The position numbers and the translations under genes are program-made. A DNA stretch of 64,000 nucleotides, from assembly GCA_003168335.1 (NCBI GenBank), contig PMSM01000003.1, forward strand, positions 62,001 through 126,000, in the 5' to 3' direction. The notes under the pieces are model-generated. The model saw only the letters and a list, made by a program, of their open reading frames with translations, made no database searches and was not told the origin of the DNA. Source of the stretch: Blastocatellia bacterium (GTDB lineage: Bacteria > Acidobacteriota > Blastocatellia > Pyrinomonadales > Pyrinomonadaceae). Positions 27,060-36,040 of the stretch are shown here, piece after piece. How positions within the stretch are numbered: the stretch's first letter is position 1; every line of letters starts with the position of its first letter.

Positions 27060-28103
27060 CTACTGTTCCGAACCGCTGCTACCCGACTTCATCGTAGGTG
27101 CGGGTTGGATCAGACCTTTATTGACGAGCACCTTAACTTCAACGCGACGATTCTGTGCGCGGCCATCGCGAGTCTTGTTGTCAGCAACCGGATTGGATGA
27201 GCCAAAGCCGTACGGCGTAACGATGCGGCGCAGCGGAATCTGATGCTGCTCAACCAGGTAACGGATCACAGAATCGGCACGCCTTTGACTCAGCAGCCGA
27301 TTGCGTTCTGTGTTGCCGGTGGCGTCCGCATAGCCCGTAATCTCCAGCACGTAGCCTTTGGCATTGAGGGCCTTCGTCGCGATCGCATCGAGCTTGCCCT
27401 TACCGTCAGCAGTAAGCACCGCGCTGCCGAGGCGGAAGTTCACTGACGCAGTATCCTGCGGGACATAATCATCAAGTGCCGAGATGCGATCGTTGGTGGC
27501 ATTGACTCCGGCGACTGCGGAATCAGCGGTCTCTTGCGCGGCCTTGGCGCCGCCACGCGCGGCATTGGAAACGGCCGCGAGTTCATCGAGTTGACCGGAA
27601 AGCTTCTGAGCATTCTGCTCAACTTCGCTCAAGCGGCCTTCTGACGCGGAGGCGCGTTCTTCGAGTGGTGAAGCCCGCGACTCAACCGCTCGCGCCGTGC
27701 GCAGATCCGAATCGTTGAACCTGACTTTTTCGGCAACCAGTTCGCCGTTAGATCCGCCGGTTCCGTCAACTTCGAGGTTGAGGCCGCGCAGAATATTTGT
27801 CGATCCATAATTCGTGCCGCTGCGCAGGAAGCCGCCGTTCGCCTTAACCGAGGTTCTATCGGTCAGCCTCACGACGGTATCATTTCCGGTTAGATCCCGA
27901 ACCGTGAAGGTGTCGGCGGTGCGCTTCACCACGACGCCTTTGATCTTCATCTTTTCCCCGCTTGAAACAGAGCGGGCTCTTGTCGCATCAGTCTGCGCTT
28001 TGGTTGTTTGGGTCGAGCCTTGTCCGAGAGCTAATGGGGAAAGAGCCAGCGCCAACCCGAAAGCAAGCGCGAGTGAGCGAAGTGTCTTTAGGTTAATAAT
28101 CAT
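27060..28103 (-). CDS. OmpA-family outer-membrane/peptidoglycan-binding protein
   Basis: The ATG at 28103 follows AAGGAG; an ATG at 28124 overlaps that box and is less likely. A signal peptide ends near ALGQG. Residues about 50-140 form a small beta domain (KIKGVVVKRTADTFTVRDLTG). Residues about 140-200 are an Ala/Glu-rich coiled-coil-like region. The C-terminal OmpA domain (about 220-335) has FRLGSAVLTADGKGKLD, ITGYADATGNTERNRLLSQR and the Asp/Arg residues that bind peptidoglycan. It probably ties the outer membrane to the cell wall through a coiled stalk. Confidence 0.88.
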   Translation of the reverse strand: MIINLKTLRSLALAFGLALALSPLALGQGSTQTTKAQTDATRARSVSSGEKMKIKGVVVKRTADTFTVRDLTGNDTVVRLTDRTSVKANGGFLRSGTNYGSTNILRGLNLEVDGTGGSNGELVAEKVRFNDSDLRTARAVESRASPLEERASASEGRLSEVEQNAQKLSGQLDELAAVSNAARGGAKAAQETADSAVAGVNATNDRISALDDYVPQDTASVNFRLGSAVLTADGKGKLDAIATKALNAKGYVLEITGYADATGNTERNRLLSQRRADSVIRYLVEQHQIPLRRIVTPYGFGSSNPVADNKTRDGRAQNRRVEVKVLVNKGLIQPAPTMKSGSSGSEQ

Positions 28104-28696
28104 AGAAATTGGACTCCTTATCATCTAAGTTGGCAGACGGGCAGCTTGGCCGCGTCCAACAAGTTGTTGAGTTCAGACGATGAACTCCTGATTCACGTTG
28201 TCTGCCAGATTTATGCAGACCGATTTTTAGAGAACGTCGGGTCGATGAGCTGCAAAAAAGGCTGGTGCTTCATCAACTTGAACTCACGAATAGTATAGAA
28301 CACTACTGGGCGTCAAGACGATAGATGCGGAAACAGCGAACAATTGCCGGTTACTACCGATTCATTACTACTTCGTTACGGGATTGCAAGAAAGAGCCGC
28401 GGGGGTTTAGGAGGAGTGAGATTCTATGTCCGACAAACTTCAGGAACCTGTGAACAAGTATTGTTGGTTGCTGGAAAATAGCAGTGCAGGCCCGAAGGGC
28501 CGGCATTCAATAGTCACGCCCGTGAGGGCGTGGTCACGACAGCCTTGAAAAGGTTTAAGGCCCGAAGGGCTGGCACTTCTTGTCTCTCGATTTCATCAAT
28601 CATTCCATTGTGCCGCGCCTGCGGCGCTCATTGGTCTGCGAGAGTTCTTGATCCACGCCCTTACGGGCGTGGCTATTGAATGTCGGCCCTTCGGGC
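28104..28696. repeat. Intergenic region ending in an array of six short GC hairpins
   Basis: No gene is seen. From 28104 to about 28480 is the leader of the OmpA gene and unremarkable sequence. From 28489 to 28697 there are six hairpins: GGCCCGAAGGGCC (28489), CACGCCC...GGGCGTG (28515), a second GGCCCGAAGGGC (28559), GCGCCTGCGGCGC (28615), CACGCCCTTACGGGCGTG (28654) and GGCCCTTCGGGCC (28685). The last overlaps the E2 stop codon. The order reads nearly as a mirror image. A similar array lies at 43746-43921. Confidence 0.75.
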
Positions 28697-30199
28697 CTAA
28701 ATCGCGAACTGTCCGCCTTCGAGGCGTTCCTTAATATAGGCAAGAAACTTTTCCGCATCCGAGCCATCGATGATGCGATGATCAAAGCTAAGCGCGAAAT
28801 ACGCCATCTGGCGAATCGCGATGTAGTCTTCGCCATCCACCGACGTGAGGACCTTAGCCCGTTTCTCAATCTTCCCAACGCCCAGAATCGCCACTTGCGG
28901 CTGATTGATGATCGGAGTGCCAAACAATCCCCCGAACCCCCCAGGATTGGTAATCGTGAAGGTGCCACCGGCAACTTCATCAGGTTTGAGCTGTTTCGTG
29001 CGCGCGCGGTCGGCGAGGTCGTTTGCCGCACGGGCCAGACCAGAGATTGAAAGATCGTCAGCACGCTTGATCACCGGAACGATCAATCCCCAGTCCAGAG
29101 CCACCGCCATTCCCAGGTTGAGGTCACGTTTGTAAATGATCTGATCGCCGTTGACCTGCGAGTTGAAGATTGGGAATTTTCGAATCGCGTCGGTCACAGC
29201 TTTAAAGATGAACGGCATGAACGAGAGTTTGGTGCCGGTACGCTCCCGGAAAGCCTCGCGGTTTTCGTCGCGTAGTTTCGCGATCTTCGTCATGTCAATT
29301 TCATAGACGGTGGTGACGTGCGCGGAAGTGCGGCGCGACAGGACCATGTGTTCGGCGATCTTCTTGCGCATCACGGTCATCTGCTCGATACGATCGCCTT
29401 CCGCGGTTTTGGTTGCAGGTGCCTGCTGCGTCGCGGGCGCGCTCGGTGGCGCAAGTTGCGAACTTGCGCTCGCTGGCGCCTTAACGGGTACAGGCGCGGC
29501 TGGTCGAACTGGAGTTCCGGACTCGATAAAGCTCAGGATGTCGTTCTTGGTCACGCGCCCGCTCATCCCGGTGCCTTCGAGTTGCTTGATGTCGATGCCG
29601 TGTTCTTCGGCGATCTTGCGCACCAGCGGACTGGACTTCGTGCGCCGCAGTTCTTCGGCGCTGGCCCCGTCGCCGCTACGTTGGGGCGGCGGTCCACCCT
29701 CAGTACCGATCGACACTGGCTCGCTCTTCTTTACCAAAGTCTTCACTTCAGTCTTGTGAGTTGGCGCAACTGATGGCGGCGGTGCCGGCGGCGCAGTTCT
29801 GGGTGCAGGCTCGGAAGCGATCAAGGGCTTAGGTCTCTCAACCGTGACGGGTGGTTCAGTTTTCGTCGGCTCGGGAGATAAGAGAAGGGGTGCCGCGCTT
29901 TCCACAGGTGCGGCGGCAGGTTCAGCGGCTTCCTCTTTCGCCGACGTTTCAGGTTGTGGCCCGGTCCCGTCGAGCACCGCGACGACGGTGTTCACTTCGA
30001 CGGTTTCGCCTTCTTTGTATCTGACTTCGGTCAGAGTGCCGGCTGCCGGCGAGGGAATCTCCGCGTCAACTTTGTCGGTCGAGATTTCGAACAGCGGTTC
30101 GTCGCGGTTGACGTGATCGCCGACGTTCTTCAACCATTTGGTGATCGTTCCTTCCGCAATGGACTCGCCCATCTGCGGCATTACTACTTCTGTTGCCAT
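28697..30199 (-). CDS. Dihydrolipoamide acyltransferase (E2) of a 2-oxoacid dehydrogenase complex
   Basis: This core enzyme moves the acyl group from E1 to CoA. A single lipoyl domain occupies residues 1-80, with lipoyl-Lys43 in STDKVDAE. A long Ala/Pro-rich linker (about 85-175) is followed by the E1/E3-binding domain (about 183-225, SPLVRKIAEEHGIDIKQL). After a second linker comes the catalytic domain (about 265-500), with the His-x-x-x-Asp motif in SFDHRIIDGSDAEKF. The catalytic-domain style fits the branched-chain/pyruvate E2 group of heterotetrameric-E1 complexes. The acyl specificity cannot be fixed from sequence. It is the last gene of the lpd-E1-E2 cluster. Confidence 0.92.
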   Translation of the reverse strand: MATEVVMPQMGESIAEGTITKWLKNVGDHVNRDEPLFEISTDKVDAEIPSPAAGTLTEVRYKEGETVEVNTVVAVLDGTGPQPETSAKEEAAEPAAAPVESAAPLLLSPEPTKTEPPVTVERPKPLIASEPAPRTAPPAPPPSVAPTHKTEVKTLVKKSEPVSIGTEGGPPPQRSGDGASAEELRRTKSSPLVRKIAEEHGIDIKQLEGTGMSGRVTKNDILSFIESGTPVRPAAPVPVKAPASASSQLAPPSAPATQQAPATKTAEGDRIEQMTVMRKKIAEHMVLSRRTSAHVTTVYEIDMTKIAKLRDENREAFRERTGTKLSFMPFIFKAVTDAIRKFPIFNSQVNGDQIIYKRDLNLGMAVALDWGLIVPVIKRADDLSISGLARAANDLADRARTKQLKPDEVAGGTFTITNPGGFGGLFGTPIINQPQVAILGVGKIEKRAKVLTSVDGEDYIAIRQMAYFALSFDHRIIDGSDAEKFLAYIKERLEGGQFAI

Positions 30200-30220
30200 G
30201 ATGACTCCAATTTAAGTCTT

Positions 30221-30272
30221 GTTTAGAGTCGGGCTACCGCCCGACTAAGCGGGCGGTAGCCCGCTTCTAAAC
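30221..30272. repeat. Strong hairpin between the DUF4242 and E2 genes
   Basis: Arms CGGGCTACCGCCCG (30230-30243) and CGGGCGGTAGCCCG (30250-30263) with a six-base loop are extended by GTTTAGA and TCTAAAC at the ends. The element sits upstream of E2 on the coding strand. It may process or attenuate the operon transcript, or be another palindromic repeat. Confidence 0.65.
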
Positions 30273-30287
30273 GGTTCGTTGTTTTTA

Positions 30288-30560
30288 TCATTCAGCCGTC
30301 GTCGGATCAATGATCGCCTTGATCTCTGAAATGCGATTCGCGGGAAAACCGCCCTGCTGTGCGTGCTCGCTGATCAAATCTTCGTTCGGCGCTATATAGA
30401 CGCAGTAGATCTTGTCACCGGTGACGTAGCTGTGCAGCCACTGAATTTGCGGCCCCTGGTTTTGTAGCACGTTGCAGGACTTCTGAGCGATCGCGTGCAG
30501 TTCCTGCGGCGAGAGATTCCCGGCTCCCGCAAAGTCTCTTTCGATCACATACTTTGGCAT
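30288..30560 (-). CDS. DUF4242 family small protein
   Basis: The 90-residue soluble protein opens with PKYVIERDFAGAGNLSPQEL and continues with WLHSYVTGDKIYCVYIAPNE and ISEHAQQGGFPANRI. These match the small ferredoxin-like DUF4242 proteins, which some annotators name nickel-binding although evidence is thin. It sits between E1 beta and E2, so a role linked to the dehydrogenase complex is possible but unproven. An AAGGAGAA box precedes the start. Confidence 0.82.
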   Translation of the reverse strand: MPKYVIERDFAGAGNLSPQELHAIAQKSCNVLQNQGPQIQWLHSYVTGDKIYCVYIAPNEDLISEHAQQGGFPANRISEIKAIIDPTTAE

Positions 30561-30655
30561 TTGTGTTCTCCTTCTGCTCTCGTATTAATGCGGACTGGTC
30601 CGGACTCAGAGTGTTTGGCAAACTCTTCCGCCGTCCAAACGAATCATGATCAGAT

Positions 30656-31684
30656 TCAATAAGCGGCTAATTTCCGCGCCGCATCCACAACATCCTTCAC
30701 CTGTGGCAGGTAATAATCCTCCAGCGGCGGTGAATAAGGCACCGGCGTGTCGAGCGACGCGACGCGCACGACCGGCGCATCCAACCACTCGAAAGCTTCC
30801 GCGGAAATGATCGCCGCAATTTCTCCGCCAATCCCGCCGGTCAATGATGCTTCATGCAGGATGAGGGCGCGGCTCGTTTTCTTTACGCTGCCAAGAATCG
30901 CCTCCTTATCCAGCGGCGCCAGCGTGCGCAGATCGATCACTTCGACGTCCAGGCCCTCTTTCTCTAATTCTTCCGCGGCATCAAGCGCCGTCAGGACCTG
31001 CGCCCCGAAAGTAATGATCGAAAGATCGCGGCCTTCACGCCTGGTGCGCGCTTTGCCAATCTCTACGATGTAATCGTCTTCGGGCAGTTCCTCGCGCAGA
31101 CGCGGCAGGCGATAAAGTTTTTTGTGCTCGAAATAAAGCACGGGATCAGGATCGCGGATCGCTGCTTTGATTAAGCCCTTCGCGTCGTACGCAGTCGAAG
31201 GCTCGACGATCTTCAACCCGGCCGTATTCGTAAAGAACGATTCCGGATTAAGCGAATGAAACGGACCTGAACGCACCCCCGATCCACACGGCCCGCGAAA
31301 CACTGCCGGAATGTTTGCACCCCAGCGATAGCGACACTTGGCCGCATAGTTGGTAAGCAAATCAAAACCGCAGCTAATGAAATCGATGAATTGAAACTCG
31401 GCCACGGGTCGCATGCCCATCAACGCCGCGCCGCAGGCCGCGCCGACAATTGCCGCTTCCGCGATGGGGGTGTCGATCACTCGCTCAGGGCCGAAATGAT
31501 CGATGATGCCTTCAGTAACTTTGAAGGCGCCGCCGTACGTACCGACGTCTTCGCCGATCAGAAAGACGGCCGGATCGCGCTCCATCTCTTCCCAGATCCC
31601 GGCGCGAATGGCTTCGACCATCGTGGCCAGGCCGCCACGCGGCGGGCGTTGGGGTTTGCGTTCTTTTTTGAGTGCGGTAGACAT
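30656..31684 (-). CDS. 2-oxoacid dehydrogenase E1 component, beta subunit
   Basis: This is the partner of the alpha subunit in the thiamine-diphosphate-dependent decarboxylase of the complex. Visible motifs are FLIGEDVGTYGGAFKVT, DTPIAEAAIVGAACGAAL, and PVAEFQFIDFI in the TPP-proximal half. The transketolase C-terminal half has LSIITFGAQVLTALDAAEE and HEASLTGGIGGEIAA. The length of 342 is slightly long because of a basic N-terminal extension of about 20 residues (KKERKPQRPPRGG). Its ATG overlaps the stop of the preceding lipoprotein gene as TAATG, indicating translational coupling. Confidence 0.92.
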   Translation of the reverse strand: MSTALKKERKPQRPPRGGLATMVEAIRAGIWEEMERDPAVFLIGEDVGTYGGAFKVTEGIIDHFGPERVIDTPIAEAAIVGAACGAALMGMRPVAEFQFIDFISCGFDLLTNYAAKCRYRWGANIPAVFRGPCGSGVRSGPFHSLNPESFFTNTAGLKIVEPSTAYDAKGLIKAAIRDPDPVLYFEHKKLYRLPRLREELPEDDYIVEIGKARTRREGRDLSIITFGAQVLTALDAAEELEKEGLDVEVIDLRTLAPLDKEAILGSVKKTSRALILHEASLTGGIGGEIAAIISAEAFEWLDAPVVRVASLDTPVPYSPPLEDYYLPQVKDVVDAARKLAAY

Positions 31685-32493
31685 TAGTTATTGGATATCT
31701 TTACGGGCTGCGTTTCCGGCGGCAGGTTCAATTTGTCCACCGCGTCCGTCAGAAAACCTTTTAGCTGGCTGCGATCCTTTCCGCCGGCATCGATGAAGGT
31801 CCAGCTTGCGCCGCCGTCCGACGAAATGCCGATCATGCTGCTCTCGGTTTGAAAAATGCCGTCCTGTGCTTTCACTTTCAAAGTAGTTGGAAGTACCGCA
31901 TAGACCGACCCTGAGACCTGTATGATTTGCGTTGGGGCGCCAGCCGTCGACGAAAGAACGACCACTCCTTCAGTCTCCATCTCTTTCATCCCTTTTGTAA
32001 GCGCCGAAATCATTTTGTCGCGACCCCCGGCAGCCTCGATAACTTTCGGATAGGTCAGATCCACCATGCGGGCAAAATCCCTGCGCCGAAACGCGTCGTT
32101 AACTTCCTGAGCCTGAGCCACGAGAGTAGCGTAATTCTCAAGCCTGGCTGCGGGAGCTTGCGCGGCCGTTGGAGATTGCGTAGCAACCCCGGGCGTCTTC
32201 GTCGGTTCCTTTCTGCCGCAAGCAATCGTGAGCGACAAAAGAACCAGGCTCAACGAGCCGGCGTAGCCGGCGGCAGAATTTAGCCCAGGGCGAGCGAAGC
32301 GAAACGAAGTGAAGCGAAGCGCCGCCCTGGGTGTCGCGCCGAACAGAATTCCCGAGCGGGCTGATGAAAAAAAGGGACCGTTACCCAGGGTCCCGCTCGC
32401 TGGGCTTGCTCCACCCTGGGCTAAATTCTGCCGCCCGCTTCGCTGGCTCGTTGGACCTTTCCCCATAACTGGCGGAACTCTAAGCGAGATCAT
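31684..32493 (-). CDS. Lipoprotein in the dehydrogenase operon, N terminus encoded by a repeat
   Basis: The mature part, from Cys92 (LSLTIAC lipobox), has a helical region (LVAQAQEVNDAFRRRDFARM) and a beta region (VVVLSSTAGAPTQIIQV, GISSDGGASWTFIDAGG), like small SnoaL/NTF2-type or DUF proteins. No family is named with confidence. The ATG at 32493 overlaps the E1 alpha stop as ATGA, which favours this start. Residues about 15-80 are encoded by a 200-base inverted repeat and look non-protein-like. A TTG at 32253 would give a clean 16-residue lipoprotein signal instead. The true start is therefore unresolved. Confidence 0.65.
   Translation of the reverse strand: MISLRVPPVMGKGPTSQRSGRQNLAQGGASPASGTLGNGPFFSSARSGILFGATPRAALRFTSFRFARPGLNSAAGYAGSLSLVLLSLTIACGRKEPTKTPGVATQSPTAAQAPAARLENYATLVAQAQEVNDAFRRRDFARMVDLTYPKVIEAAGGRDKMISALTKGMKEMETEGVVVLSSTAGAPTQIIQVSGSVYAVLPTTLKVKAQDGIFQTESSMIGISSDGGASWTFIDAGGKDRSQLKGFLTDAVDKLNLPPETQPVKISNN
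32254..32450. repeat. Composite inverted repeat inside a coding frame
   Basis: Perfect 20-base arms at 32271-32290 and 32414-32433 (containing TTTAGCCCAGGG and its complement) are bracketed by CGAGCC and GGCTCG. The middle carries a second CCCTGGGTA-type palindrome and a run of short GAAGCG units. The element lies in frame near the 5' end of the lipoprotein gene. Its form is that of dispersed intergenic repeats. Confidence 0.75.
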
Positions 32494-33635
32494 GATTCCA
32501 GAACCTTCGGCCGGAACGCCGGCGGCACGATCGAGTTGTCGAACACTCCATAAGCCGCTCCCTCAGGTTCCGGCATCGGCGAACTCTCCGCCCACTCGCT
32601 GTCCTCTTCAATCTCACGCATCACGGCCGCAGTGATCTCATCCAGCTTTTCCTGCGTCGCAACTTTTTGGTCGAGCAGAAATTTCTCAAATCTGTCGATG
32701 GGATCGTTGTGCTTCTCCCAATACTCGATCTCGCCCGCGGGCACATAGCGCTGATCGTCGTGCTCAGCATGGCCTTTGCGGCGGTAGGTCTTGGCCTCGA
32801 TCAAAACCGCCCCCCGACCTTTACGCGCGTAGTCGATCGCCTGCTTTGTGACTTCATAGCAGGCCACAACGTCATTGCCGTCGACGATGTAGCCGGGAAT
32901 GCCGAACGCCGCGGCCCTCTCAACCAAATTGCGCACGGCCGTTTGCGAACTCGTCGGCGTCGAGTACGCATAGTGATTGTATTCGGCGATCACGATCAGC
33001 GGCAGACGCTGCACCGCGGCGAAGTTCATTCCTTCATAGAACGCGCCGGTACTGGCGCCGCCGTCGCCGATATAGGCCAGCCCAACAATGTCTTTCTTCT
33101 GCATGCGCGCGCCCAGCAGGATTCCGGTCATCACCGGAATCATGTCGCCGAGATGCGAGATCGGACCGAGAAATCCTTTGTCGAGATAGCCAAAGTGAAC
33201 GTTCAGATCTTTTCCGCCGGAAGGTCCCCAGGCCTTGGCCATATACTGGGCAAGGATTTCGCGCGGGCGAATTCCTTTCACAAACACCGCGCCGAGATCG
33301 CGAATGATTGGCGTAATGAAATCGTCGGGACGCAGAGCGTAAGCCGAACCGACAGCCGTCGCTTCCTGACCCAACGATCGATAGACGCCGCCAACTACTT
33401 TGGTTTGTCGATACAGGTTGACGATGCGTTCTTCGACCAGGCGCGTCAGCTTCAGAAAGCGATAAAGCTCGAGCATCTGTTCGTGTGTGAGCGACGTGTC
33501 CGTGATGCAAGAGCGCGGTTTGCCTTCCGGAGGTTTACGCGGCGCATACTTGGTGCTGATGCGCATTTGAAAACCCGGACGGCGACGATGCGGTCCGCTC
33601 TTCTTACTATCGCTTCGTGGTTTCTGATCCGCCAT
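32490..33635 (-). CDS. 2-oxoacid dehydrogenase E1 component, alpha subunit
   Basis: This is the thiamine-diphosphate-binding subunit that decarboxylates the 2-oxoacid and reductively acylates the lipoyl group of E2. The TPP motif is GDGGASTGAFYEGMNFA, followed by the Asn in EYNHYAYSTPT, near residues 196-230. The substrate-side segments are RPDDFITPIIRDLG and YRRKGHAEHDDQRY, the latter being the usual phosphorylation-loop region. A basic N-terminal extension (about residues 1-45) is longer than usual. The 381-residue length fits. It may act on pyruvate or branched-chain 2-oxoacids. The stop overlaps the next start as ATGA. Confidence 0.92.
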   Translation of the reverse strand: MADQKPRSDSKKSGPHRRRPGFQMRISTKYAPRKPPEGKPRSCITDTSLTHEQMLELYRFLKLTRLVEERIVNLYRQTKVVGGVYRSLGQEATAVGSAYALRPDDFITPIIRDLGAVFVKGIRPREILAQYMAKAWGPSGGKDLNVHFGYLDKGFLGPISHLGDMIPVMTGILLGARMQKKDIVGLAYIGDGGASTGAFYEGMNFAAVQRLPLIVIAEYNHYAYSTPTSSQTAVRNLVERAAAFGIPGYIVDGNDVVACYEVTKQAIDYARKGRGAVLIEAKTYRRKGHAEHDDQRYVPAGEIEYWEKHNDPIDRFEKFLLDQKVATQEKLDEITAAVMREIEEDSEWAESSPMPEPEGAAYGVFDNSIVPPAFRPKVLES

Positions 33636-33647
33636 ATCCGGTTAAGT

Positions 33648-33855
33648 GCCGCGTAGCGGCGATCTGAATTTAGGTCGGCCTTTCAAGGCCGGCACAGAGT
33701 TAATTTACAGCTCATGTCGTCGCATAGCGACGGTTGAATCTCTCCTGATCACGATCACGTCGGGTCATTCGTCGCTACGCGACGAGGCCGCCAGGTTGCT
33801 TTCTCTACCCGGCCTTGAAAGGCCGGGCTAAACTCAACGGTCGCTGACGCGACTG
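33648..33855. repeat. Hairpin array between lpd and E1 alpha
   Basis: At least five short palindromes lie in 200 bases: GCCGCGTAGCGGC (33648), GGCCTTTCAAGGCC (33677), CGTCGCATAGCGACG, CGTCGCTACGCGACG, and CCCGGCCTTGAAAGGCCGGG (33818). The second and the last share a core in opposite orientation. No gene is seen in this gap. The array separates lpd from the rest of the cluster and might lower readthrough. Confidence 0.7.
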
Positions 33856-33858
33856 AAG

Positions 33859-35262
33859 TTAAATATGAATCGTCTTCCCGTGCACGCCCTCGGCGGCTTC
33901 CATCACCGCTTCCGAAACGGTCGGATGCGCGTGCATCGTGTTGCCCAACTCTTCGGCGGTTGACTCGAGTTGCATCGCCACGCAGGCTTCGGCGATCAAC
34001 TCAGTCGCGTGCGGGCCGATGATATGCACGCCCAGAATCTCGTCGTACTTCGATTCGCTGACGATCTTCACAAAGCCTTCTTCCTCGCCCAGAATGCGTG
34101 CCTTGCCGGAAGCGCTGAAGGGAAACTTGCCGAGCTTGACGTCATTGCCGGCGGCGCGAGCTTTCGCTTCGGTCAACCCCACCGAGGCAACTTCGGGATC
34201 GCAGTAAGTGCAATTGGGAACCAGCCGCAGATTGATCGGCCGCGGATTCTTGCCCGCCAGGTGTTCGACGGCGACGATGCCTTCTTTCGAAGCCAGATGC
34301 GCCAGCAGGGGCGTCGGCACAACGTCGCCGATCGCGTACACCCCCTGCTCACCGGTCTGCTGAAATTCGTCGACCTGAATAAAGCCTTTCTCGACTTTGA
34401 TCTTCGTGCCTTCTAACCCGAGACCCTGCGTGAAAGGCATGCGACCAACGGCAACCAAAAGCATTTCTGCTTCGAGCCTTACGTCCTCGCCTTTTGAAGT
34501 CTTGCCGGTGACGACGACACCTTTGTCGGTTTTCTCAACTTTCTCAAGTTTCGTATCGACCTGCGACTTGATGCCGCGCTTGCGAAACGACTTGGCGAGT
34601 TCAGCGGAAACTTCTTCGTCTTCCAGTGGAACTAATCTTGGTAGCAGCTCGACAAGCGTCGTCTCCGCGCCAAAACGTGAATAGACGGAAGCGAACTCAA
34701 CGCCGACTGCGCCGGCGCCCATGACGATCAAAGACTTCGGAACTTCCGTCAGCTCCAGAATGTGATCGCTGTTGACGACCTGCTTGCCATCAGTGTCAAA
34801 GCCGGGTATCGGGCGCACGACTGAGCCGGTGGCGATGATGATGCTCTTCGTTTCGATCGTTTGTTTGCTGCCGTCTTCGCCGGTGACTTCGACTTTGCCG
34901 GGCAACGCAAGTTTCGCCGTGCCTTTGAAGACAGTGCACTTGTTCTTCTTCATCAGGAACTCGATGCCCTTCGAGTTCTTCATCACGACCTTTTCTTTGC
35001 GTTTCTGCACGTCGGCAAACGCGAGCTGAATGCCGGACGCTTGCACGCCGAAATCAGCCGCGTGCTGCATCTGTTCATAGACGTGCGCCGACATCAGCAA
35101 CTGTTTAGTCGGAATGCAGCCACGCAGCGTGCAGGTCCCGCCGAGCCGCTTGTCTTTCTCGACAATCGCGACTTTCAAACCCAATTGTCCGGCGCGAATC
35201 GCGGCGACATATCCGCCGGGACCGCTGCCGATGACCGTTACATCAAATTGTTCGTTAGCCAA
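33859..35262 (-). CDS. lpd: Dihydrolipoyl dehydrogenase (E3)
   Basis: This FAD/NAD enzyme reoxidises the dihydrolipoyl group of E2. The start is set at a TTG (35262), giving MANEQFDVTVIGSGPGGYVA after a CAGGAG box. The longer frame from 35325 adds an unlikely basic leader. The redox-active disulfide is in GGTCTLRGCIP. The NAD site is IVMGAGAVGVEFASV, the second FAD motif is VYAIGDV, and the C-terminal catalytic His-Glu pair lies in HAHPTVSEAVMEA. About 467 residues is the normal length. It is the first gene of the complex cluster and may also serve other 2-oxoacid complexes. Confidence 0.94.
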   Translation of the reverse strand: MANEQFDVTVIGSGPGGYVAAIRAGQLGLKVAIVEKDKRLGGTCTLRGCIPTKQLLMSAHVYEQMQHAADFGVQASGIQLAFADVQKRKEKVVMKNSKGIEFLMKKNKCTVFKGTAKLALPGKVEVTGEDGSKQTIETKSIIIATGSVVRPIPGFDTDGKQVVNSDHILELTEVPKSLIVMGAGAVGVEFASVYSRFGAETTLVELLPRLVPLEDEEVSAELAKSFRKRGIKSQVDTKLEKVEKTDKGVVVTGKTSKGEDVRLEAEMLLVAVGRMPFTQGLGLEGTKIKVEKGFIQVDEFQQTGEQGVYAIGDVVPTPLLAHLASKEGIVAVEHLAGKNPRPINLRLVPNCTYCDPEVASVGLTEAKARAAGNDVKLGKFPFSASGKARILGEEEGFVKIVSESKYDEILGVHIIGPHATELIAEACVAMQLESTAEELGNTMHAHPTVSEAVMEAAEGVHGKTIHI

Positions 35263-35492
35263 ACCTGGAATCTCCTGAAGACGAATTTGTTGCGCAACCT
35301 GCTTCGGTTGCGAGCGTGAGCGCAAGTCAAACCTGACGCTACAGCTCAGTTGTTAGAGCATTTTTCGGTGCCGACTTTGGCGCCACATTATAGTAGGTTC
35401 AGCGCATTGAGACCAATTGAGGTGGTGGGGCTTAATTTGCGGCTTGTAACCAACGACGCATGGCTAGAGACCAAATCAACGACGATTAAGCA

Positions 35493-35587
35493 GTCAGTAC
35501 CGGGAGCGGTAGCGACCGGGTCTCAATCAACAACATGGTCGAGTTTGTCCGGACCATCACCCGGTCGCTACCGCTCCCGGTACTGAC
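35493..35587. repeat. Long perfect inverted repeat
   Basis: Two perfect 29-base arms (35493-35521 and 35559-35587) share the core ACCGGGAGCGGTAGCGACC. An inner stem ATGGTC/GACCAT lies in the loop. The element sits between lpd and a lipoprotein gene, in a 300-base gap (35326-35629) without genes. A partial relative of the arm occurs near 50551-50580 (GAACCGCTCGCGGTAGCGAG). Confidence 0.85.
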
Positions 35588-35629
35588 CTCATCACTCGAC
35601 CATTCGCGACGGCCCGAGCTCCGGTAACA

Positions 35630-36040
35630 TCACATCTTGAACAGGCTCTGATAATCCCTGGTCAAATTGTCGAGTTTGGCTTTGAAGGCATCGTTGCGCA
35701 TTGAAGTGCCCATGTACTTCACCTGGAGATTCGCTATCTTCTTTGCATCGTCGACCAGGCTGGCTTCCATCATCTTCTTTGTCTCTTCGCCGACCTGGTA
35801 ACCGCGGATGGCTTTCAGTTGCTCCATCTTGCCCGTCATCTCGGTCTTCTTTGAGTCAAAGTATTTCTGCGCGTCATCGACGCCGTCCGCCGGATTCGAA
35901 GCCGCATCAACGCGCTTGACCAACTCGGCCGTGAAGGAATCGAAGTCGTTCAGGATAGCTTTGGCGTCGGCGTCTTTCTTACAGCCGGCCAGCGGCAGAC
36001 AGGCAAAACAGATTAGCAGGGCGAGAATTCTGGTGCGCAT
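35630..36040 (-). CDS. Small lipoprotein of unknown function
   Basis: The frame is open from 36283, but the start is placed at the ATG at 36040, preceded by GGAGG. The upstream part is translated low-complexity intergenic repeat. The 136-residue product has a lipoprotein signal (MRTRILALLICFACLPLAGC, Cys20), then a highly charged, mostly helical domain (AKAILNDFDSFTAELVKRV, KKTEMTGKMEQLKAIRG, VDDAKKIANLQVKYM). No family was recognised. Confidence 0.78.
   Translation of the reverse strand: MRTRILALLICFACLPLAGCKKDADAKAILNDFDSFTAELVKRVDAASNPADGVDDAQKYFDSKKTEMTGKMEQLKAIRGYQVGEETKKMMEASLVDDAKKIANLQVKYMGTSMRNDAFKAKLDNLTRDYQSLFKM

Noticed and set aside
28489-28697. CRISPR array
   Set aside because: The palindromes differ from each other and are not regularly spaced, and no cas gene is present.
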